A DNA stretch of 64,000 nt from Alnus glutinosa. Lineage: Eukaryota > Streptophyta > Magnoliopsida > Fagales > Betulaceae. The notes beneath the pieces are model-generated. The model saw nothing but the letters and a program-made list of their open reading frames with translations. It was not told where the DNA came from and did no database searches. Positions 10,702 through 21,149 of this stretch are shown here, piece after piece. Within the stretch, counting starts at the first letter, position 1, and every line of letters begins with the position of its first letter. The translations under genes were made by a program, and so were the position numbers. The DNA lies in assembly GCF_958979055.1 (NCBI RefSeq), contig NC_084894.1:2423001-2487000 (forward strand). Direction: 5' to 3'.

Positions 10702-13700
10702 TAAACTATGGGGGTAGGTTTGATAGAAAATATGGATGTATTTATGTGGGGGGTCAAGTGGATGTCCATCCGGATAACGTTGATCCTGATGATGTGTCAT
10801 TTGTCCTGATAGAGTCTATAGTGGGACAATATGGGTATAGTCCAGGTGATTTGATTTACTTTAGGGACCCTACCAAAGATCTAGTGGATGGTCTACAACT
10901 AGTATCCTCGGATTATGATGTAGCTTATATGGTTGCCAAACATGTGGATACTCCTAATGTAGTCCTTTATATTGTTTCTTTCCAAAATGATAGAGGTGGG
11001 GATGGGGAAGGGGAAGATTTGGAAAATAATGAAGAGGGGGATGATGGAGGTAGGGTTGATTTAAATGATCCATGGTAGGATGATAAAATCAGTGATGATG
11101 ACGATGTTTTTGAAGATTATCTGGTGGATAGTGCTGGCCCCTCAAAAATGCCAGAAACTGATGAGGGCGTGGAGGGTGATGGGGAGGATGGGGATGGGGA
11201 TGGAGATGGTGGTGATGGTACTGAGGTTGAGGGTGGGGGTGATGGTACTGAGGTTGAGGGTGGGGGTGATGGTGGGGGTGAGAGTGGGGGTACTTTGGGT
11301 GATGATGATGGCCAGAGTGGGCCATCTAGTATAAAAATGTCATCTTTTGAAGATGTTGAGGTGGATGAGAATGACTCTGAGATTGGTAGAAGTGACATCC
11401 TATTGTCACCAGTACCTGTCAGTGATGAAGAAGATGGTGGGACTTCATCTCACCCTGATGTGGAGTTCCATGAAGTTGACATTGTCAATCCAAACCTGAA
11501 GCTTAGAATGAAGTTCGCTAACATTCAACTATTTAGAGAAGCTGTTAAGCAATACAATGTGAGAAGGGGAAAGGACATAAGGTTTGAGAAAAATGAAAGA
11601 GCCAAGTGTGTAGCTGTGTGTAGAGATCCAGGTTGTGGTTATAGAGTGTATGGTAGACAGATGGCGACTGAGGCCTCATTTGAAATAAGGTCCTTAAGAC
11701 CTACACATTCTTGTACTCGAGTATACAAGAGCTCAATTGTCAATTCGAGGTGGATAGCAGATAAACTTTATGATAAGTTTAAGGTTCAACCAGACATGCC
11801 ACTGCGAGTGATACAAGATGAAGTCAAGAGGAAATGGAATGTCAAATGTATAGGGGTAGGAAGAAGGCAGAAAAGAAGATATACGGTTGTCTGGGTGAAC
11901 AGTATGGCAGGCTGTGGGATTACTGTAAGACTTTAAGGCGTACTAACCCGGGTAGCTGTGTAGTGATGAAGGTTGAAAGACCAAACCCTAATTTGCCTGC
12001 TAAGTTTCAGAGACTCTACTTGTCCCTTGCAGCCATGAAGAATGGGTTCTTGGAAGGTTGTAGGCCTGTCATAGGCCTAGACGGGTGCTTTCTAAAAGGA
12101 CCTTACAAGGGAATGCTACTGGCTGCGATTGGTCAAGATGCCAACAACAACATGTACCCAATTGCAATCGCCGTTGTAGAATCTGAGACAAAAGACAGTT
12201 GGACCTGGTTCCTGGAGTGCCTTGTTTCAGATCTTGGTCATCACGAGAGGCACACTGATCCTACATTCATTTCTGATCGGCAAAAGGTTAGTTATATTAC
12301 TTGCATAATTTTACATATTACTTTTAGCTATTTTTTTTTTCTACATATAAACTTACCCATTTTGCACATTGGACTGATTTAGGGTCTTGTGCCAAGTTTT
12401 GATGTTGTTATGCCAATGGCGGATCACCGAATCTGTGTAAGGCATTTATATGCCAACTTTTGAGATAAAGGATTTCGGGGGGTGGCCTTGAAGGAATTGT
12501 TGTGGAAGGCAGCATCGGCATATACTGAGGTCGAGTTCAGATTTCAGATGGAAGAGATGAAGAAAGTCAGTCCTGATGCCTTTGACTACCTAGACAAGAT
12601 TGACCCCAGCGGATGGTCGAGAGCATGGTTCAGTGACTATCCTAAATGTGACCTCCTTGTCAACAATATATGCGAGTGTTTCAACTCATACATCCTGAAG
12701 GCACGTGACAAGCCAATTCTGACGATGCTTGAGATGATTAGGAAGCAGCTCATGAGAAGGTACCAACTTAAAAGAGATGGCATCAACAAATTGAAGGGCA
12801 AGTTGTGCCCTAGAATTGTTGAGAAGCTTGAGGCCATTGGTGAGGCTGCATCGGACTGCCTATCCCGTTTTGCTGGTGATGGCATATTTGAAGTAGAACA
12901 GGGAAGAAGGCAATATGCTGTGGATTTGAGGAGGAGGACATGTGGTTGCAGACAGTGGGAGGTGACTGGGATCCCATGTGCACATGCACATTCTGCCATA
13001 ACATTTCATGGGCATAAACCGGAGGATTATGTAGATTCATGTTATAGCATTGAGATGTACAAGAAGGCTTATGCTCCCATCATATATCCAATTCCTAGTG
13101 AGGAACAGTGGGTAAAGACTGCGCATGATGTATTGGATCCGCCTAGATCAAAAAAGATGCCAGGCAAACCTCGAAAGGCCAGGGTAAGAGGTCCTGATGA
13201 GTCGAGAGTTCCTCAGAATCCTTATAGAATGAGAAAGTTTGGATTGAAGGGTAGATGTGGGATTTGCAAGCTGGTTGGACACAACAACAGGACCTGTCCA
13301 ATGAAGAAGGACCAGCCCTCGACAGAAGTTGATTTGCCTACTCCACCCCTAGCTAGTTTGCCCACTCCACCCTCAACAAGTGTAAGTCTCACTAACCAAT
13401 ATAGTTGTATAGTAGTTGATGTGCTATTAATGTATTATTTGATGTGTTATTAATGTTGGCCTTCAGACCCAAAGCGTTGGATGTAGCAGTAGTACAAGGG
13501 GAGGTGCACAACCAGCCTCCAACAGTCGAAGGGGGGGTGCACAACCAGCCCTCAAAAGGACAATTACTGGTGCTACACAGCAACCCACTGCCACTGCCCC
13601 ACCTATTGCAACAGCTGAGAAAAATTTGGTACTTACTTTAGTTTAGTCTTTAAAATGCATCATACTGTTTATTTGAAATTTATGGCAGCAAAATCCTGTT

Positions 13701-14033
13701 GGACTTAAAGTGCCCAGCTGGAACAGGCAACCGCCAGCACCCAAACCATGCATACCAGTTAGAAGAGTGTCTAATCGAATCAGGGCCATGGTGCAAAGTG
13801 TTCCAATTCAAAAGGGTCCACCTTTTTTGATTGACCTCACAGCTAGGACTAGTACTGATGGAGGAGGGAGAGTATTTGGGTTGACCCCAAGAACCCCACA
13901 AGTTGCAGAACACGGTGCGGCGACAACATCCTCAACACCGGCGAAAGGAAAAAGGATCGCCCATACCATTGAAAAAGGATTACAGATTATGGAGTCAAAG
14001 CCGAAAAGGAAAAGACCAGAATGGAAGCATTGA
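10683..14033 (+). pseudogene. MULE transposase (MuDR type), decayed
   Basis: Exons fit as 10683-12286, 12383-13381, 13467-13628 and 13689-14033, all in phase 0. In order: an N-terminal domain (KLVFEINYGGRF...) of the PB1-like type seen in plant MULE transposases; an acidic Asp/Glu/Gly-rich linker (11160-11330); a MuDR N-terminal DNA-binding region (CRDPGCGYRVYG); the DDE core with Asp in GLDGCF (12080), Asp in SDRQKG (12275) and a likely Glu in TEVEF (12533); a SWIM zinc finger (CGCRQWEVTGIPCAHA); and a CCHC knuckle (CGICKLVGHNNRTC). It is broken by TAG at 11076, a one-base frame change near 11845 and TGA at 12461 (YANF-stop-DKGFRG, where related proteins have Arg). The product would cut and move the element in the nucleus. 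Apart from these three lesions the frame is intact. Confidence 0.92.
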
Positions 14034-14527
14034 AGTTTTTGTTTTCTGGAATATAATGGCATTTTGTATATAGGAAAGGGTTGGACATGTAGTTTATGTA
14101 AGTAGTTTGAATTGCATGCTGATTTCTTTTGGACAGATTTCAGTGTCTTTAAAAAACCTATGGTGTAGTGAATGTATGCTTTTGGTATGTTTGGACAGAA
14201 TTATGTTTGGACAGAATTGGTAAATGCATGGTTTTGGTATGTTTGGACAGGTTTTGTTAAATGGGTTTGGACAGGTTTGGTTTGGTGAATGCATGGTATG
14301 TGCATGGTATTGGTGAATGCATGCTTTAACACAAAATTAGAGTGGACATGCATGCTTTAACACAACCGGACTCAAATAAGTTCAAGTTCAACACACATAC
14401 ATTTTTCATTTCCAAAACATCATCCATTACGTACCAATAATGGTCTACATAAAGTAACCATAAACACATCACCATAAACCCTGCCCAAAACATCACCCTA
14501 AACCCTAAACATCATCACCCTAAATCT
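14034..14527. other. MULE spacer between convergent genes
   Basis: The stretch between the transposase stop and the stop of the antisense gene contains repeated TTTGGACAG and GGTGAATGCATG words (14185-14310). It presumably holds the 3' UTRs of both genes. No coding sequence was seen. Confidence 0.6.
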
Positions 14528-15612
14528 TCATGGTAACAACATACGATCATGTTTGGAATCGAATACACCCTTTGATTCTGATCCAGCCATAAGCAGATAC
14601 ACAATCATCAATATCCATGTACATACAATTATTGTCTTATAAATCTTCTTCATTGTTTGGTAATTGATCTCCTGAATCTCGATTTCTTTACGGAGGGCAG
14701 CATTTTCAATCTCCATATTTGCCCTCAACTTTGCAACTTCAGCTTCAACTATAAGTCGGCATCGTTCGGCTTCCTCTATCCCCATATTCGCCTTCAACTT
14801 TGCAACTTCAGTTTCAACCATTGTACGGCATTGTTCAGCGTCTTGAATCAAACTTCCATGCCACTCACGCAAACGACCTACCACCCTCTCTCCATGTGAA
14901 CACATTTTGGGATCAACCCATTGCCAGAAACCACAAGCTCAATTTATCTGAAAAACGATAACAAAAATAAATCAAAAAATAAATAAAATAAAACAGACAG
15001 AAACAAAGGTTATTTCTGGCTTATGTTATTTGAAAATTAATCGTCGTAGGCTATTTATGCACTTTTCCATATCATTTCAAAACTCATTAATCTTCAGAAA
15101 ATTAATGAGTTTAATACATATATTGAATTTGATGTTGACTGATTATGTAAAGCAGGAACGAGCTGTGAATATGAAACTGAACAAAAGGTTTGAGAGAAAA
15201 ATGATTCTCTGATTTAGTATTGAATAGCATAATCAACTGTACATGACTCGCAGTATATATATACCGAGTTACATGACTTGCTTTGCAAGTTATAATCTAA
15301 CAGTCTAACTAACTAACAAAACAAAAGTCACGTGTCTATACAGAATTAATCACATGTGTAAAAATGTAATCTAATAACATGCTCCAAAAAAAAAACTACT
15401 AAATAAAAATCAACCCAGTTCATTTTTTTTTTTAAAAAAAATATTTATATAAGTACAGTAAGAGGTAAGTAGCATTGCTCTTCATAAAAATTGCTGAAGA
15501 TTTTCGGTTAAATTACCTTGTAATTTTGGCATTTCACAAACCTTCTACCGAAATTTTTTTCGGTGTAGGAGGTTAACATACAAGCCGGACGCTCACAATA
15601 ACAAATCGGCAT
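14528..15612 (-). pseudogene. GRF-type zinc-finger protein with coiled coil and C-terminal membrane segment, carried by the MULE
   Basis: Two exons on the minus strand fit in phase 0: 15612-15517 (32 codons from ATG) and 14947-14528. Exon 1 starts MPICYCERPACMLTSYTEKN and continues with GRRFVKC. Exon 2 gives ACGFWQWVDPKMC. Together these match the GRF zinc-finger plan: CxC, TSxTxxNxGRRF, C, then CGFWQW. Next comes a heptad-like helical region with two near repeats (ETEVAKLKANM and EAEVAKLRANMEIENAALRK), then a hydrophobic segment (IIVCTWILMIVYLLMA) that could anchor it in a membrane, ending after about 171 residues. The third codon of exon 2 is TGA (14939-14941), consistent with an Arg CGA mutated by C-to-T change, so this copy is probably interrupted unless splicing differs. 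The product's role is unknown. The ORF at 14905 alone would lack the finger. Confidence 0.75.
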
Positions 15613-15817
15613 TACTGCAGAAGTTGCCCCACTCGTTGTCGACTCCGACTCCGTAGAAGCAGTGCCTGATGGTTGCATCTTCGGGAAATGGTGCGAAACT
15701 GGTCAGAGATGTCGAAAATTGGAAGCCCACTTCGAAAACCCTAGTTCCTAGTTCTTGCAAAGAGCCGTTGGTGAAGGAGATGAGAAATATGTGCGAGCAC
15801 AGGGGTGTATAAAGATG

Positions 15818-16033
15818 AGGTGAGGCGGGGGTATTTTGGGTAGAATTTCTGTCTGAAACGGTCACGTGACTTGCACGTGACCGACTTGCCGTCCAAAATA
15901 ACGGGCGACTGGACGGAAGGTCCATTTCGTTACACGCTGGCAAGTTCGGGGGGGTCATGTACCAATTTTTGTACATTGGGGGGTAAATCGCCACACCGTG
16001 GATAAATCAGGGGGGTGAAGTGTAGTTATCCCT
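15818..16033. repeat. MULE right terminal inverted repeat (216 bp)
   Basis: This is the mirror of 9388-9603. It ends ...GTAGTTATCCCT at 16033 and is followed by ATATTTA, the same 7 bases that precede the left repeat. An open frame running through it on the minus strand is a by-product of the repeat and has no recognisable protein content. Confidence 0.93.
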
Positions 16034-16735
16034 ATATTTAATATATATGTACATAAACCCTAAGCCTAACTGTATGTACTATATATAACTATAAACCCTA
16101 ACCTTAAGTATATGTACTAAATATAGTTATAAACCCTAACCCAAAATGTATGTGCTATATATATCCTAAGTATATGTACTATATATATCGGAACAATCTA
16201 ATTTTGAACTGCTCATGATTTAATATATATATTTAAAAGTGTACAATAATGACACGTGAAAAATATATTGATAGTATTATGTAAAATCAATTAAATTATA
16301 ACCCATAGCTTTAAGTGTATATATTATATATACCTATAAACCCTAAAACCCTAACCCTAAGTGTATATACTATATATATCGGAACAATCTAATTTTGAAC
16401 TGCTCATGATTTAATATATATATATATATATATTTAAAAGTGTACAATAATGACACGTGAAAAATATATTGACATTATTATTCATGAAATGTAAAATCAA
16501 TTAAATTATAACCCATAGCCCTAAGTGTATATATTATATATACCTATAAACCCTAAAACCCTAACCCTAAGTGTATATACTATATATATCGATAAACCAT
16601 AATCCTAAGTATACATACTATATATAGGTATAAACCCTAGCCCTAAGTGTATATACTATATATAGCTATAAACCCTAACCTAAGTGTATGTACTACATAT
16701 AGCCATAAACTCTAAATGTATGTACTATATAAGAG
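16034..16735. repeat. Telomere-like AT-rich tandem array, right part
   Basis: This continues the array at 7786-9387 with the same ATAAACCCTAACCCTAAGTG units. It also contains a larger internal duplication of about 190 bp: the text beginning CGGAACAATCTAATTTTGAA appears at 16190 and again at 16379, each followed by TACAATAATGACACGTGAAA. The larger duplication suggests growth by unequal exchange. Confidence 0.85.
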
Positions 16736-16942
16736 ACTAAACTATAAGTATTTAATTCTAATTATAGAATTTACATATAGCATATAGCTTTCAAACATAA
16801 TTTTATGTGTGTAAGCTATGTGCACTGTATTTTCACAGATTTGTATGGTTAATAAGATAAGGAGTTTTTTTTTTTTTTTTTTCAAAAAAATAACACAACA
16901 CAATTTTTTTTTTTTAATATATATTTGGCAAAAAATCACAGT

Positions 16943-17252
16943 TTGACACGTGTAATAATACACGTGTCAAATTGGACACGCGTATTTAATACACGTGTCC
17001 AATTGGACACGCATATTACATACTCGTGTCCAAATGGACACGTGTATTATTACACGTGTCCAATTGGACACGCGTATTAAATACGCGCGTCCAATTGGAC
17101 GCGTGTATTATTACACGCGTCGAAATTGGACACGTGTAATAATACACGTGTCCAATTGTGACTACGGTACAATTAGACACGTGTCTCATAAGACACGTGT
17201 CTAATTGGACGCGTGTCTACAATAACCGGTATTGTAGACACGCGTCCAATTG
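16943..17252. repeat. Array of nine ACACGTGT palindromes (right array)
   Basis: Nine consecutive palindromic units of about 28-45 bp each read 'TTGGACACGTGTA..TACACGTGTCCAA' with small variants (ACACGCGT, ACGCGTGT, TTAGACACG). The first, 16943-16970, is a perfect 12-bp stem with a 4-base centre. The last, about 17206-17252, has a longer stem around AACCGGTATT. CACGTG G-box cores recur many times. It lies about 190 bp upstream of the NB-ARC exon of TNL copy 2, in place of the normal TIR exon. Confidence 0.92.
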
Positions 17253-17332
17253 TTAAGATTTTTGTAGTGTTTGCTAGATTCTAAAGTTTAGTGGGAATTG
17301 AATTTTATCATATTATTATTGAATGGTGCAAG

Positions 17333-17364
<32 letters not shown>

Positions 17365-18792
17365 TAAAAAAAAAAAAAAAAAGTCGTTTCGTGTGACTAC
17401 TCCAACTCATTTATTTATTTATTTTTAATTTTTTGCATTGGTAGGAATGGATTTAAATGTATCCCGAAAATTGTTCAAGAAGTCTCAAGAATGGTAAGTC
17501 ATAAATACTTAAATGTCGCCAAGTATCAAGTTGGAATCGAGTCTCGTGTACAAGCCATCAATGCGCTTTTAAGAATTGAAATGAGTGACATATGCATGGT
17601 AGGAATTTCTGGAGTTGGTGGAATAGGTAAGACAACTATCGCCAAAGCGATCTATAACTCGATTGCTTGTCAATTTGAAGCTACCTGTTTTCTTGCAAAC
17701 GTTAGAGAAAATTCAAAGCAAGAGTGCGGTCTAGTCCAATTGCAAGAGACACTTCTTTTTGAGATCCTAGGCGACTCAAGTTTGAAGATTGACATTGTTG
17801 ATCGAGGAATCACTATTATAAAGGAAAGGCTTTGCAATAAAAAGGTTCTTTTAGTTATTGATGATGTGGATCAATTGATCCAATTAAAAACATTATCCGG
17901 AGAACATGATTGGTTCGGTTTGGGAAGTAGAATCATCATAACAACAAGAGATGAACATTTACTAACTAAGCACAATGTTCGCTTATACAAGATGAATGGA
18001 TTGGATCACAATGAAGCTCTCCAGCTCTTTAGTCAACATGCCTTCCAAAGTGACAAACCTAATGATGATTTTTTGAAACTCACAAAAGATGCATTACGCT
18101 ATGCTGGGCGCCTCCCACTAGTTCTAAAAGTGCTAGGTTCGAATCTATTCGGAAGAGACAAAAATCATTGGAAAAGTGAATTGAAAAAGTACAAAAAAAT
18201 TAAGGAGAAAAATATTCTTGAAAAGCTTAAAATAAGTTATAATGGATTGGAGGAAAGTGAGAAGAATATTTTCCTTGACATTGCTTGTTTCTTCAAATGG
18301 GAGAATGTAGAATATGTCACTAAAATACTAGACAATTGTGATTTCGTTCCATACATTGGTATTAAAGTGCTTATGGATAAATCTTTCATAACTATTGATG
18401 GGCTTAACAGATTGGACATGCACGACTTATTGCAAGATATGGGCAGAGAAATTGTTCGTCAAGAATCACCCAAAAAACCTGGCAAACGTAGTACGTTGTG
18501 GTTTCATGAAGACGTCCGTTCTGTACTACAAAAAAATATGGTAAGACTCATAAAAACACTCTTCTAGTTTTACATTTTGCAAAAATTGAAGGAGAAATAA
18601 CCACGTGCGCGCGCACACATATACACACCATCCTTCTCAAAAATAAGTATTTAAGTATTTAGATGCAAGTAGAATGCCTTTAATCCAAAACAATAAATAA
18701 ATTCATCAAGGAAACTGCCTTTGACCCTATTTCAAAGATAGATTTAGTTTTTATGAGTATTTTTATTTTTATTTTACAAATAAGTATTAGGA

Positions 18793-19258
18793 AAAAATTT
18801 ACTTAGTACCCCTGATCTTTTATCACATTTGTAATTATACCCTTAAACTTTAAAATGTTTCAATTTAGTATATCCATTTGTCAATTGTTTTCAATTTTAA
18901 CCATCGGTTAGAAGTTTTTGTTAAATCCTAACAGATGGGAGTCAAAATTCCTAAAATACCTTTTTTTTTGGGGGGGGGGGGGGGGGGGGGGGGAACTGGC
19001 ATTGGTCGGAATTTAATAGAATTTGCAAATACACATATGCCTGAATCATTGAATTTTTTTTATAATTTTTTTTTATAAAATAAAAAAGTAGGCGTATTTT
19101 AGAAATTTTGACAGGATTTAATTGAAAATCCTAATGGATGGGTGAAATTGAAAAAAAAAAAAATTTGAAAGATGGATACACTATATTGACACATTTTAAA
19201 ATTTAAGGATATGATTGCAAAAGTGATGAAAGATAAATGATGGTAATTGAAGTTTTTC
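18793..19258. repeat. MITE-like element with about 100-bp inverted ends, in TNL copy 2 intron
   Basis: The left end (TTTATCACATTTGTAATTAT, then CCTTAAACTTTAAAATG) is mirrored at 19140-19245 on the opposite strand (CATTTTAAAATTTAAGG, then ATGAAAGATAAATGATGG). The middle contains a G homopolymer at about 18970-18993. It is absent from the same intron of TNL copy 1. Confidence 0.6.
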
Positions 19259-19329
19259 ATAAATATTAAGTACATGTGAGGAAAAAATAAAAAATAAAAT
19301 AAACAATTTTGATATTATAATAATAAAAA

Positions 19330-19946
19330 GGGTTAAATACCCTTTTAGTACTTGAGTTTTGACAACTTTATTTTTTAGTACTTGAGTTTCAATTCATATT
19401 GCAGATGGTAGCTAGGCTTTGAGAAAAGACGAACTTGATACCTCCGTCTATTTTTTCGTCTAATATTTAACAGTTTGTCACGTTGACACGTGGCAAAATA
19501 TAAAAAAAATTTAAAAATTAATAAAACTTTTTTAAAAAATAAAAATATTAAAAACTTTTAAAAAAATTAAAACAAAAAAAACGGAGGGGTTTTGGCCATG
19601 GGGGTGGCTCCTTGGTCGGTCTGGGGTGGCCGAACCATCCCCCAGAGGAGGTTCATTCATCCCATGGCAAAAAAAAAAAAATGATGGGTTTCGGCCCTTG
19701 GGGGTGGTTCGACCACTCCAATAGACAAACCCTCAAAAAAAAAATTTAATGGGTTTTGTCCCACGGGGGTGGTTCGGCCATCCCCAAGGGCCAAAACCCA
19801 TCAATTTTTTTTTTCCTGGCCACCTCAGACCGGCCAAGGGGGTGGTTCAACCACCTCTATTTTTCTTTTGTTTTTAATTTTTAATTTTTTTTAAAAATTA
19901 ATTTTTAAAGTTGTCAAAACTCAAGTACTAAAAAAGTATTTAACCC
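19330..19946. mobile_element. 617-bp MITE with 9-bp target duplication in TNL copy 2 intron
   Basis: The terminal inverted repeats are about 40 bp: the left starts GGGTTAAATACCCTTTTAGT and the right, reverse-complemented, starts GGGTTAAATACTTTTTTAGT; both continue ACTTGAGTTTTGACAACTTTA. The 9-bp direct repeat TAATAAAAA flanks it exactly (19321-19329 and 19947-19955), which fits a Mutator-type MITE. The interior carries short inverted GGGGTGGTTCGGCCA/TGGCC motifs. Confidence 0.85.
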
Positions 19947-21149
19947 TAATAAAAACAAATTACGCATTATAAATATCTCAAAAAAAGAAGAAGCAACGTT
20001 AACATAGAGAGCGAGACAGATGAAATGTAAGTTTGTTTAATTTTCACAAAATAATGTGGATATATATATTATAAAAGAATAAAATCAAGTGGTAAAATGT
20101 GGAGAACTTTATGCTTTGATTTTATTGTCACACTCATGCATGATCTTTCTAGGGAACAAACAAAATTCAAGGCATATTAGTGGACTTGCCGGAACGAGAC
20201 TTGAAATGCTTGAGTTCCAAAACATTCAAGAAGATGAAACGCCTGAGATTGTTTATAAATCATAATGCAAGCTTCTTTAGAGAGCTTGGTCATCTCTCTT
20301 ACGAGTTAAGAGTGTTGGATTTGATTGAATGTCCTTTACAATCTTTACCATCCAATTTTCACGGAAAGAAACTTGTCGTTTTTAGAATACATAATAGCCC
20401 CCTTAAGGATCTGAAGCAAGCATTCGAGGTACAATTATTATATTTTATATTTAGTTATGTTAAATTATGTTGTAAACTTCTTTGGAGCTAATTTATACTC
20501 TATTTTTTTCGGCATGCAGAATTTGGAAAACCTGAGAATTATAAAATTCTCTGAGTGTAAATTCATAACAAAAATCCCTGATATTTCAAGGATCTCAAAT
20601 TTAGAGGAATTATGTGTTTCAAGATGCGAAAGTTTAGTTGAGGTTCATGACTCTGTTGGATTCCTTGATAAGCTTACCGTTCTGTCATTTTACAAATGCT
20701 CTAACCTTATCAACTTGCCAAGAAGCCTCAGGTTGAGATCTCTCAAAACTCTTGACCTCGAACATTGTTCGAGGCTCGAGAACTTTCTTGAAATTGAGTG
20801 TAAAATGGAATGCTTGAGTCGACTTCAATTGAGCCACACTGCTATGAAAGAACTGCCTTCATCCATTGTATATCTCACTGGGCTTTCAGAACTGTTTCTA
20901 ACAAGTTGCGAAAACCTTACACATCTCCCAAGTAGCATTCATCAGTTGCAGCATCTAAAGACTCTTTCTGTCATCGGATGTTTGAGACTCGTTAAGCTTT
21001 CAACGAATGAATCTACAATTTCATCTAGTACAGAGTTATTCTCATCGCCTCCTTCAGAATTATTCTCATTACCTCCTTCAGCGAATTCAGGCATTTCAAA
21101 TGGTGGTTGTTCCTCAATTTTCAGTAAGGACCCCTTTAATGATTGTTAA

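Larger units (their letters stand above)
9388..16033 (+). mobile_element. Mutator-like transposon (MULE), 6.6 kb, with transposase and antisense GRF gene
   Basis: The element is bounded by 216-bp terminal inverted repeats starting AGGGATAACTACACTTCACC (9388-9603 and 15818-16033); about two mismatches were noticed by eye. The 7-bp direct repeat ATATTTA flanks it (9381-9387 and 16034-16040); an AT-rich target hides whether the duplication is the usual 9 bp. It inserted inside the telomere-like array, whose unit continues on both sides. Inside are a four-exon transposase gene on the plus strand (10683-14033) and a convergent two-exon gene on the minus strand (14528-15612). Both genes carry stops, so this copy is not autonomous as it stands, but the near-identical ends suggest recent insertion. 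Confidence 0.93.
17445..21149 (+). pseudogene. NB-LRR resistance gene, TNL copy 2, lacking TIR, LRR end and C-JID
   Basis: Exons parallel copy 1: 17445-18540 (NB-ARC), 20153-20428 (linker, 276 nt) and 20520-21149 (LRR). The exon opens after GGTAG with NGFKCIPKIVQEVSR, the usual start of the second exon of a TNL. NB-ARC motifs are intact: P-loop GVGGIGKTTIAKA, kinase-2 KVLLVIDDVD, RNBS-B SRIIITTRDEHLL, a GLPL variant GRLPLVLKVLG, RNBS-D FLDIACFF and MHD (LDMHDLL). No TIR-coding sequence was found upstream; palindromes and transposons occupy that region. Similarity to copy 1 ends near 21120, after GGCSSI, and the frame stops at 21149 in unrelated sequence; no C-JID exon follows. It is most likely a non-functional remnant, though a short NB-LRR product from the ATG at 17491 cannot be excluded. 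Confidence 0.85.

Noticed and set aside
11065..11398. His/Pro/Ser-rich and Met/Val/Gly-rich frames overlapping the transposase
   Set aside because: They are shadow frames of the acidic linker of the transposase.
18968..18995. Long G run (and C/G runs near 36183, 53977 and 57803)
   Set aside because: Homopolymers of this length are prone to sequencing error, so no biological meaning is drawn.
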